Assembly: GCA_002929055.1 (NCBI GenBank)
Contig: PERY01000006.1
Location: 41,978-105,977 of the forward strand
DNA length: 64,000 bases
Direction of reading: 5' to 3'
From: Methylocystis sp.
Lineage (GTDB): Bacteria > Pseudomonadota > Alphaproteobacteria > Rhizobiales > Beijerinckiaceae
The position numbers were made by a program, and so were the translations under genes. The notes beneath the pieces were generated by a model. It did no database searches. It was given only the letters and a program-made list of their open reading frames with translations, and was not told the origin of the DNA. Positions 48,397 through 54,927 of this stretch are shown here, piece after piece; the stretch's first letter is position 1; each line of letters starts with the position of its first letter.

Positions 48397-49329
48397 CTAG
48401 CTGCGTCTTGCGGCGACGAAACGCGCCGCTTGCGCGAGGATCTCCGTCTTCTCGCCGAGACCCGTTTCGATCAGCGCCGTCGTCGCTTCAGCGACGAGTT
48501 CGTCGCAGCGTGCTTTGGCCTTCTCGAGACCGAGCAGACCGACGAGGGTCGCCTTGCCGCGCCCAGCGTCTTTGCCCGCGCGTTTCCCGAGCGCCGCGGC
48601 ATCGCCTTCGGCGTCGAGAATGTCGTCCGCAACCTGAAAGGCGGCGCCCAGCGCCTTGCCGTAGCGGTGCAGCGCCTGCGCCTGGGCCGGGGTTGCGCCC
48701 CCCAGAATGGCGCCGGCGTCGACGGCGAAACGCAGCAGGGCGCCGGTCTTCATCGCCTGCATCTGCAGGGTCTCGGCCTGATCGAGCGGAACGGCGGCCG
48801 TCTCGGCGGCGAGATCCAGCGCCTGTCCGCCGACCATGCCGCCCAGACCCGAGGCGCGAGCCAGCGCCAGCACCAGCGCGGCGCGCAGATTGGCGTCGGC
48901 ATGGGTCGCGGGGTCGGCGACGACGTCGAAAGCGTAGGTCAGCAAGCCGTCGCCGGCGAGAATGGCGGTCGCCTCGTCGAAAGCCTTGTGCGCGGTGGGA
49001 CGGCCGCGGCGCAGGTCGTCGTCGTCCATCGCCGGCAGATCGTCATGCACGAGCGAATAGCAGTGGATCATCTCCAGAGCGCAGGCGGTGCGAAGCGCGC
49101 TGGCGTCTTCCACGCCGAAGAGACGGGCGCTTTCGATGACGAGGAATGGCCGCAGCCTCTTGCCGCCGCCGAGCGTCGCATAGCGCATGGCCTCCAGAAG
49201 GCGCGCGGGCCGCGTGATCTCGCCGGGCAGGGTGGTCGGGGCGAGCAGGGCGTCGAGCGCGGCCTCGGTGGCGTCGGCCGCAGATTCAAGGCGGCGGTGA
49301 AACTCCTCGGCTTTTTTGGCTGCGTCCAT
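48397..49329 (-). CDS. ispA: Polyprenyl synthetase (farnesyl/geranylgeranyl diphosphate synthase)
   Basis: A 310-residue cytoplasmic trans-prenyltransferase building C15 (or C20) diphosphate from DMAPP/IPP. The first Asp-rich motif DDLPAMDDDDLRRGRPT and the second motif QVADDILDAEGD are intact, as is GGGKRLRPFLV. The two-residue spacer in the first motif is the type of bacterial FPP synthases. ATG 49329 is chosen. In many proteobacteria xseB and dxs flank it; neither is seen here. Confidence 0.92.
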   Translation of the reverse strand: MDAAKKAEEFHRRLESAADATEAALDALLAPTTLPGEITRPARLLEAMRYATLGGGKRLRPFLVIESARLFGVEDASALRTACALEMIHCYSLVHDDLPAMDDDDLRRGRPTAHKAFDEATAILAGDGLLTYAFDVVADPATHADANLRAALVLALARASGLGGMVGGQALDLAAETAAVPLDQAETLQMQAMKTGALLRFAVDAGAILGGATPAQAQALHRYGKALGAAFQVADDILDAEGDAAALGKRAGKDAGRGKATLVGLLGLEKAKARCDELVAEATTALIETGLGEKTEILAQAARFVAARRS

Positions 49330-49681
49330 CGGCGATTGCGTCCCCTTGTTCCGGTCTCTCTGCGTCTTGCTGCTAGCAAATTTGCCGCAAAAGCCCAAGC
49401 CGGGCGCAAAAGCGCGCTGGCGGCGCATAATCTGCCCATGTGCGGCCAAGTTGCGGCGGCCGCTTGATTTCAGGTCAGTCCAAACTGCGTCGATGTTGTA
49501 TTTTTGCGACAGCTATCCCTCCAGCCTTTCTCTAATCTGCGCTCCGCCGACAGCGGTCGGGTGGGCTGCGCGCAGGGCGCCGGCTCGAATGGCCGTCATG
49601 CAGGCGTGTGCAGCCGATTTCGGGTTTGCGTCAGCAAATGACGCCGCGCCGCACCGCGGGCGGCCTTGAAGGAGTTCTCGC
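49330..49681. other. 352-base intergenic region without recognised gene
   Basis: The region separates the divergent ispA-like gene and the glycine-zipper lipoprotein gene. Frames that cross it have no domain, signal peptide or ribosome-binding site. It should contain both promoters, but no convincing one was picked. Confidence 0.5.
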
Positions 49682-49969
49682 ATGAAGAAGATGCTCATGC
49701 TCACGGCGGCGATCGCCTTGGCGGCGCCGTTGATGGGCTGTAACTCGCCGGGCGAACGCGCTGCGGGCGGCGCCGTCATCGGCGGTCTGGGCGGCGCCGG
49801 CATCGGCGCCCTCGCGTCTGGCGGGCGCGCCGGCGGCACGCTCGCGGGCGCCGCGATCGGTGCGGCGTCGGGCGCAGTGATTGGCGCGGCCACCGCGCCG
49901 CCGCAGCGCTGCGCGAAATGGGGCTGGGACTATTACGGCCAGCGCGTCTGCGTCGCCTTTTACAACTAA
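49682..49969 (+). CDS. Glycine-zipper lipoprotein (YMGG-like)
   Basis: A 95-residue lipoprotein. Signal peptide and lipobox end at PLMGC (Cys ~20). Residues ~27-77 form Gly-zipper repeats (GGAVIGGLGGAGIGALASGG...AGAAIGAASGAVIGAA), and the C-terminus is CAKWGWDYYGQRVCVAFYN with two Cys. Such proteins insert in the outer membrane or periplasmic envelope, function unclear. ATG 49682 follows GAAGGAGTT-like ribosome-binding sequence (AAGGAG). It overlaps iaaA at the 3' end. Confidence 0.85.
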   Translation: MKKMLMLTAAIALAAPLMGCNSPGERAAGGAVIGGLGGAGIGALASGGRAGGTLAGAAIGAASGAVIGAATAPPQRCAKWGWDYYGQRVCVAFYN

Positions 49970-50919
49970 TAGCCGTCGCAACGGCCGCCGGTCGAAGGAC
50001 CGGCGGCCTTCTCTCGTTGCCGGCCGGCGGAAACGGTGATTTTTCCGTCGCAAGCGCTGGCCATGAGCATTCCCGGCGTGGAATGGGCGGCGGCGCAGAC
50101 GCCGTTGCGATCGACGACGATCAAACCGCCCGACCCTTGTACGCGGCGCACCAGATAGGCGACTGCGGCCTCCGCCGCCCGAGCGGCGTCCATTTCCTGC
50201 GACTCGACGAAAAATGAAGCGGTGCGGGCGAGCGCAGTGCGCAGGAAATCCTCGCCGACGCCCGTGCAGGAGACCGCGCAGCCGGCGTTGTCGGCGAAGC
50301 AGCCGGCGCCGATGATGGGCGAGTCGCCGACGCGGCCGCTCATCTGGTTGATGAGACCGCCGGTCGAGGTCGCCGCCGCAAGATTGCCGTCCCGGTCGCG
50401 CGCCACGGCGCCGACGGTGCCGAGCTTGCCGTGCTCTGCCTGCATATGGTCGAGCGTAGTCGCGTGTCTTTCCTTCGCCCGTGCAAGCTGCTCGCGTCGT
50501 TCCTCGGTCACGAAATAGCTTTCGTTTTCGAAGCGAACGCCTCGGGCGCGGCCAAAGCGCTCCGCGCCCTCGCCGACCAGTAGCACATGCCGGGTTTCCT
50601 CCATCACGATGCGGGCAAGCGCCACGGGATTGCGCACGCCCCGCACGCCAGCGACGGCGCCGGCTCCGAGCGTGCGGCCGTCCATGATCGAGGCGTCGCA
50701 GCATGCAACCCCGTCTGCGTTGAGCGCAGCTCCGCGTCCGGCGTTGTAGAGCGTGTCGTCTTCGAGAAGCGTCACGCAATGGGCGACGGCCTCGATTGCG
50801 CTTGCGCCGGATGCGAGGAGATCGTCGCCCGACCGGACGACCGAGCGCAGCGATTCAAAGAAGCGCTCCGGTGACCGGATGGCGCCGGCTCCACCATGAA
50901 TCATCAACGACGCATTCAT
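49966..50919 (-). CDS. iaaA: Isoaspartyl peptidase / L-asparaginase (Ntn hydrolase)
   Basis: A 317-residue autoprocessing enzyme that cleaves beta-aspartyl peptides and asparagine. MIHGGAGAI at the start, the autocleavage Thr in KLGTVGAVA, and the substrate loop AAATSTGGLINQMSGRVGDSPIIGAG are all present. Processing before that Thr would yield alpha and beta subunits. It starts divergently from a small minus-strand gene region and ends overlapping the glycine-zipper gene by four bases. Confidence 0.93.
   Translation of the reverse strand: MNASLMIHGGAGAIRSPERFFESLRSVVRSGDDLLASGASAIEAVAHCVTLLEDDTLYNAGRGAALNADGVACCDASIMDGRTLGAGAVAGVRGVRNPVALARIVMEETRHVLLVGEGAERFGRARGVRFENESYFVTEERREQLARAKERHATTLDHMQAEHGKLGTVGAVARDRDGNLAAATSTGGLINQMSGRVGDSPIIGAGCFADNAGCAVSCTGVGEDFLRTALARTASFFVESQEMDAARAAEAAVAYLVRRVQGSGGLIVVDRNGVCAAAHSTPGMLMASACDGKITVSAGRQREKAAGPSTGGRCDGY
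49983..50013 (+). terminator. Probable terminator of the glycine-zipper gene
   Basis: An 11-bp stem (GGCCGCCGGTC 49983-49993, GACCGGCGGCC 49998-50008) with a four-base loop is followed by TTCTCTC. It lies inside the 3' coding end of the convergent iaaA-like gene, so the sequence serves both. Confidence 0.5.
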
Positions 50920-50960
50920 GAGAAAGCATCACACACAAACCGCGTCGGCGCCACATTCCT

Positions 50961-51071
50961 TCAGTGAGAGATGAGCGGAAGGGCGGCGATGAGCGCGCAT
51001 CTAACGGCGAAATAGGACGCGCCGGCGAGCGCGATGGCCTTCACGACGGTTGCGCCAAAGGGATCGAACAT
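50961..51071 (-). CDS. Candidate 36-residue small membrane protein
   Basis: Reading leftward from ATG 51071 gives MFDPFGATVVKAIALAGASY followed by FAVRCALIAALPLISH, a single hydrophobic helix. Third codon positions are mostly G or C, as in neighbouring genes, and GAGG lies about eight bases before the start. It is short enough to be chance. It sits 41 bases upstream of the iaaA start on the same strand. Confidence 0.35.
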   Translation of the reverse strand: MFDPFGATVVKAIALAGASYFAVRCALIAALPLISH

Positions 51072-51222
51072 GTCCGGAGCCTCGGGGTGGGAGAACCGCT
51101 AGGTGGGTTTCGAGGCGCGTGGGGCAAGCGTGGCGAGAAACGAGCGAGAATTGGCGGCGGCAGCCATGTCGCGGATTGGGGATCGGCGTCACTTTTCTCA
51201 ACAGGAAACCTCCCTTCTACTT

Positions 51223-51251
51223 GGCCCGGGCGAAAGCCCGGGCCCTTTTTT
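51223..51251 (+). terminator. Strong orphan Rho-independent terminator
   Basis: GGCCCGGGC (51223-51231), loop GAAA, GCCCGGGCC (51236-51244), then CTTTTTT. The T-run means it ends rightward transcription, yet no convincing rightward gene lies between 50,920 and 51,222. It may end a small RNA starting in that interval. Confidence 0.85.
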
Positions 51252-51324
51252 GACCGCCAGAACGCGGTGCTGCTGGCCGCAGCGGAAATGCGATCCATCT
51301 CTCCATCTCCGGAGGGGATCAGCC

Positions 51325-51564
51325 ATGTATTTCGGCGACGCACACTATCTTCCCGTCGCCCGCCAATATCCCTTTTGTACGCCAGCGCCGTCGTCGTGCT
51401 GCTCGCGCTCGTTCAACTGGGCGTGTTGAGCTACGCTTACCGGCGGCGCCGGCGTCTTCGATGGCATTTTCTTGACGGGAGTTGTCTCCGTGCTGCTGGC
51501 CAGCCTCATCGGCGGCAGCGGACAGACGGGCGCCGGTCTCAGCGCGCCCTGGCGGCGGATGTGA
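51325..51564 (+). pseudogene. Apparent frameshifted small membrane protein
   Basis: ATG 51325 follows a good ribosome-binding site (GGAGGGG, 51311-51317). It reads MYFGDAHYLPVARQYPF, after which the plausible protein continues in the next frame from about 51375 (LYASAVVVLLALVQLGVLSY) and back in the first frame from about 51442 (GAGVFDGIFLTGVVSVLLAS, then LIGGSGQTGAGLSAPWRRM and stop). Joined, this is a ~80-residue two-helix protein. Two compensating indels could be real decay or sequencing errors in the TTTT and GGCGGC runs. Confidence 0.4.
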
Positions 51565-52030
51565 CGACGCCCGGCGGACGCGGGGCCTCGGCCCGCGGCG
51601 GCGGGGCGCCAGCAAAAGGATCGAACAGGAGCGCCTCGATCCCTTTCGCCTGCGCGGCGGCGAGGAGTCGAGAGGTGTTTTCTCCCTCCCCGAAACAAAC
51701 GATCAACTGAGGCTCGCCTTCCCGAAGCATCCTGAGATTGCGCTCTTTGATGTCTTCTACTTTTTTCTGAAGCAGGACGCCCTTCTTCCGGGCGACGGCC
51801 ATGGTCGGGATCCCGTTGCGCTGCGCCCAGTGGAGCCCGAGACGCTCGGCGCCGCCTTCATCGCCTGCGATGACAAGTGAGAAGCGGCACTCGCTGTGCA
51901 GGATCGTCAACGTGCTCGAGACGAAGTCGCGTTGCGCGCCAGCTTTCGCGACCTCCTGTCCTGACAAGGACACATGCACATTTTCGGACGATCGGCCGAC
52001 GTTGCGTGACCCGCAAACGAGAACTTTCAT
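51539..52030 (-). CDS. SLOG-fold protein, DUF2493/YspA-like
   Basis: A 163-residue protein. It starts MKVLVCGSRNVG, with SLVIAGDEGGAERLGLHWAQRNGIP as the nucleotide-binding SLOG pattern and a C-terminal CFGEGENTSRLLAAAQAKGI strand-helix. SLOG proteins bind nucleotide ligands and often serve in stress or anti-phage signalling; here no effector gene is adjacent. ATG 52030 is preferred. The C-terminal 30 residues are Pro/Ala-rich. It overlaps the frameshifted gene tail to tail. Confidence 0.75.
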   Translation of the reverse strand: MKVLVCGSRNVGRSSENVHVSLSGQEVAKAGAQRDFVSSTLTILHSECRFSLVIAGDEGGAERLGLHWAQRNGIPTMAVARKKGVLLQKKVEDIKERNLRMLREGEPQLIVCFGEGENTSRLLAAAQAKGIEALLFDPFAGAPPPRAEAPRPPGVVTSAARAR

Positions 52031-52372
52031 TGCGATGAAATCCGGGGCCAAAGGGGAGCTGATTCTTCGTATACATATAGCCAAAGCATGGCGATTTGCT
52101 TAACAAATTCCTGACGCAGGGAACGGCTGTGAACCGGCAAGCGGCCATCGAATGGCGCGCGGCGACGCCTCAGCGAACCCCGCCAATGCGGAGCCGCGAA
52201 AGGCGGGTTCGTCTATATGGCTCGTCCTTGTTCCGTAGAAAGTCTTTGTTATGCGTTCAACATCAATTGCTTACCCATGCCAGAACGGCGTTCGCCGTTG
52301 TCACACAGGCGTCGCATGGCCTTCATCAACGTGGCTTAACGCTGAGCCCTTGGTGAAACTTGCGGGCGCAGT
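52031..52372. other. 342-base intergenic region upstream of pstS-like gene
   Basis: No gene is seen. It holds a 7-bp stem AACGGCG (52284-52290) / CGCCGTT (52293-52299) with a two-base spacer, and overlapping it a Pho-box-like sequence listed separately. Confidence 0.5.
52298..52315 (+). promoter_or_regulatory. Possible Pho box
   Basis: TTGTCAC-ACAG-GCGTCGC has two 7-base half-sites at 11-base spacing, similar to CTGTCAT-N4-CTGTCAT in the first half but weak in the second. It lies 58 bases before a PstS-like gene, which makes PhoB control plausible. Confidence 0.3.
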
Positions 52373-53500
52373 ATGTCGAATTTTCGATCATCCGGATTCA
52401 GCTTTTTGGTTCTCGCGATGGCGATCGGGGGCTCGCAGGCAGCTTCGGCGCTTGAACTGAGCGGAGCCGGATCCACTTTTGCCGCGCCTTTGGCGCGGGG
52501 CTGGATCGAGAGTTTCGAAAAGGACCACCCGGGCACAAAAATCCGCTACGACTCGGTCGGCTCCGGCGAGGGCGTCGTGCGGTTCAAGGCGAATGAAGTC
52601 GACTTCGCCTGCACAGACGCCCCAATGCCGTCTCTTAGTTCAGAGAGATTTCAAAGCGAGGGGCCGCAATTCCCCGTCGCGGTCGGCATGATTTCCATCG
52701 CCTATAATGTTCCGGGAGTCGATGGCGAACTCAGATTGTCTCGACAGGCGTATGCGAACATCTTCCTCGGCGCGTTGCATTTCTGGGACGATCCGCAGAT
52801 CGTCGCCGCAAACCCGCATCTTCATTTGCCGCACTTACCCATCCGCCCCATCGCGCGCCTCGACTCGAGCGGAACGACATTCGCCTTCACAAGTCACCTT
52901 GCGGCAATTGACGCACGCTGGTCGGAGACCGGTCCGGGCGTCGGCAAGAAAGTCGCCTGGTCGGAGGTTGTCACACTCGCAAACGGCAATGAAGGCGTTG
53001 CTGCGGCCGTGGGGAGCACCGTCGGAGCTGTTGGCTATGCGGAATTCGGAGTCGCCCGGCGCGCCGGATTGCGCGCTGCGTCGATCGAGAACAAGCAGGG
53101 CAAATTCGTCGCCCCTTCATTCGAGTCAGGCTTGGCCGCGATCAAGGAAACCCCTTATCTTGGGCTTGATCGTCTGAAAGCCGCAATTCTCGACCCGTCA
53201 TACAACGGAGCCTATCCGGTCGTCACCTTCACTTGGCTGGTCTTGCATTGGGACTATCCGGAGGATCGCTGGCGCGCTCTCGCCCCATTTCTCGACTTCA
53301 TCATGGATCGGGGACAAAATATCGCGCCTGTCCTCGGCTATATTCCCTTGCCGCAGTCGATAATTTATCGGGGTAAGGCTGTTGTCGCGCGGATTTTGTC
53401 GAGCGATGGCGGCGCGGTCGCGCAACACCGCTCGTCGAAGCCCGGCGTTGCAAACAAGGAGACGCCTGCTGACGACAGAATCGCTCGCGGGCAACGGTAG
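52373..53500 (+). CDS. pstS: PstS-like phosphate-binding periplasmic protein
   Basis: A 375-residue exported protein. After a signal peptide (to ~AASALE) it reads LSGAGSTFAAPLARGWIESF, the phosphate-binding PstS start, with YDSVGSGEGVVRFKANEVDFACTDAPM and RLDSSGTTFAFTSHL containing the usual phosphate-contacting Ser/Thr and Arg residues. A C-terminal ~35-residue hydrophilic tail is extra. No pstCAB genes are adjacent; it may supply a distant Pst system or bind another oxyanion. Confidence 0.88.
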   Translation: MSNFRSSGFSFLVLAMAIGGSQAASALELSGAGSTFAAPLARGWIESFEKDHPGTKIRYDSVGSGEGVVRFKANEVDFACTDAPMPSLSSERFQSEGPQFPVAVGMISIAYNVPGVDGELRLSRQAYANIFLGALHFWDDPQIVAANPHLHLPHLPIRPIARLDSSGTTFAFTSHLAAIDARWSETGPGVGKKVAWSEVVTLANGNEGVAAAVGSTVGAVGYAEFGVARRAGLRAASIENKQGKFVAPSFESGLAAIKETPYLGLDRLKAAILDPSYNGAYPVVTFTWLVLHWDYPEDRWRALAPFLDFIMDRGQNIAPVLGYIPLPQSIIYRGKAVVARILSSDGGAVAQHRSSKPGVANKETPADDRIARGQR

Positions 53501-53556
53501 GTTGCGCCGCTCAATGTGGAACTGGACCGATATCCTCCTTCATTAGCGTGCTGCAG

Positions 53557-53633
53557 TGGCTCCCAATATATGTCTATTGTATTTCCCAAGTATTTCCCAT
53601 GTATTTCCCAAGTATGTCTTATGTATTTCGTAA
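53557..53633. repeat. Array of seven 11-bp direct repeats
   Basis: Core units GTATTTCCCAA (53579), GTATTTCCCAT (53590), GTATTTCCCAA (53601), GTATGTCTTAT (53612), GTATTTCGTAA (53623) follow without gaps. Two more diverged units (ATATGTCTATT at 53568, TGGCTCCCAAT at 53557) precede them. The 11-base period matches one DNA helical turn and the spacing of OmpR/PhoB-family half-sites. It lies between the pstS-like gene and the metal efflux operon, in otherwise GC-rich DNA. Confidence 0.85.
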
Positions 53634-53760
53634 GGTAACGTCCTTGCCTGGCATCTCTTTTTCTATTAAGGATGCGAGACAATAGGGCCAGCCGGCCCGC
53701 TCCGTCGAAACGGCTTGCGAAGGGGTGAGGTGGTTCTTGGCGTTGCAATTTTTCGAGGCG

Positions 53761-54927
53761 ATGTCCTTGCGTCGGCGCGTTCTGATCGTGGTGGCGCTTG
53801 CGCTTCTCATCATTCTGGCCCGCTTCCTCTTCGCCGGATTCTTCGGAGCGGCGGAGATGCGGGCCAAAAATGTCGAAGGTCTGCCGCCGGCCGCCGAAGG
53901 AGCGCGGGCGCCGCCTTTCATTCGCAAGGGCAAGACGATTTTCATCCCTGAGGGTTCGTCCTATCGCAGCCATATTGCGGTAGCGCCCGCGCGGATAAAG
54001 AGCGTTAGCCTCAGCCGTGTCGTCACCGGCGCGGTCGAGGCCGATCCCGCGCGCACCGTGAAGATACTGGCGCCCGTCAACGGTCGCGTCAGCGAGTTGA
54101 CGGTCGATCTCGGCGACAATGTAAAGAAGGGCCAACCGCTGGCGACGATCGACTCCGGCGATCTCGCTCAGGCTGTCGCCGACGCCGAAAAGGCGCGCGC
54201 TTCCGTGAAGCTGACCAAGAGCGCGCTGGAGCGCGCCACAGGCCTGAACAAGGCTGGCGGGCTCGCGATACGCGAACTCGAGCAGGCGCAGAACGACTAC
54301 CTGCAGGCGACGTCGGAACTCAAGCGCGCGGAGGCGCGGCTCGACGTTATCGGCGACAATGGCAAGGTGACAGGTCAGCGCAAGATCACGCTGAACGCTC
54401 CGATCGACGGCACGATTACGGCTCTCGACACGGCGCCGGGAGATTTCATCGACAATACGACTGCCTCGATGATGACGATCTCCAACCTCGATCGCGTCTG
54501 GGTGACGGCGAGCGTGCAGGAGAAGGATTTATCCTTCGTTCAGAAGGACGAGCGGGTCGAAGTGTCGCTCGTGGCTTATCCGGGCGAGGTCTTTCCTGGC
54601 AAGGTTGCGATCATCAGTCAGTTGCTTGAAGCCGATACGCGCCGCAACAAGGTGCGCATCCTTTTCGACAATCCAAGCGGCATCTTCAAGCTGAACATGT
54701 TCGCGACGGTGCGCTTCTTCGCGCCGCCGACGGAGCGCGTCGTCGTCCCGCCGTCGGCGCTGATGGTCGTCAACGACGCCTCCAGCGTTTTCGTCGAAAT
54801 CGCCCCCTGGACCTTCGAGCGCCGGCCCGTGCGGCCAGACGCCGATATCGACGGAGCTTCCGTCGTATGGGGTCTGGAGCCCGGCGAAAAAATCGTGGTG
54901 CGCGGCGGGATTCTCCTCAATGATTGA
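53761..54927 (+). CDS. RND periplasmic adaptor (HlyD/CzcB-like)
   Basis: A 388-residue membrane-fusion protein. One N-terminal membrane helix (RRVLIVVALALLIILARFLF) anchors it. Barrel-sandwich lipoyl halves flank a coiled-coil hairpin (DLAQAVADAEKARASVKLTKSALERA to NDYLQATSELKRAEARL), followed by a beta-barrel and membrane-proximal domain. It links the HME pump to the outer-membrane factor. ATG 53761 is preferred; GTG 53725 in frame is possible. It overlaps the pump gene by eight bases. Confidence 0.88.
   Translation: MSLRRRVLIVVALALLIILARFLFAGFFGAAEMRAKNVEGLPPAAEGARAPPFIRKGKTIFIPEGSSYRSHIAVAPARIKSVSLSRVVTGAVEADPARTVKILAPVNGRVSELTVDLGDNVKKGQPLATIDSGDLAQAVADAEKARASVKLTKSALERATGLNKAGGLAIRELEQAQNDYLQATSELKRAEARLDVIGDNGKVTGQRKITLNAPIDGTITALDTAPGDFIDNTTASMMTISNLDRVWVTASVQEKDLSFVQKDERVEVSLVAYPGEVFPGKVAIISQLLEADTRRNKVRILFDNPSGIFKLNMFATVRFFAPPTERVVVPPSALMVVNDASSVFVEIAPWTFERRPVRPDADIDGASVVWGLEPGEKIVVRGGILLND

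Noticed and set aside
50964..51710. 248-residue rightward frame
   Set aside because: It crosses the terminator at 51,223-51,251 and the opposite-strand SLOG gene, and mixes unrelated composition; only the membrane segment near 51,375 looks meaningful and is treated as part of the frameshifted gene.
53557..53633. CRISPR-like repeat array
   Set aside because: Units are 11 bases with no spacers and no cas genes are present.
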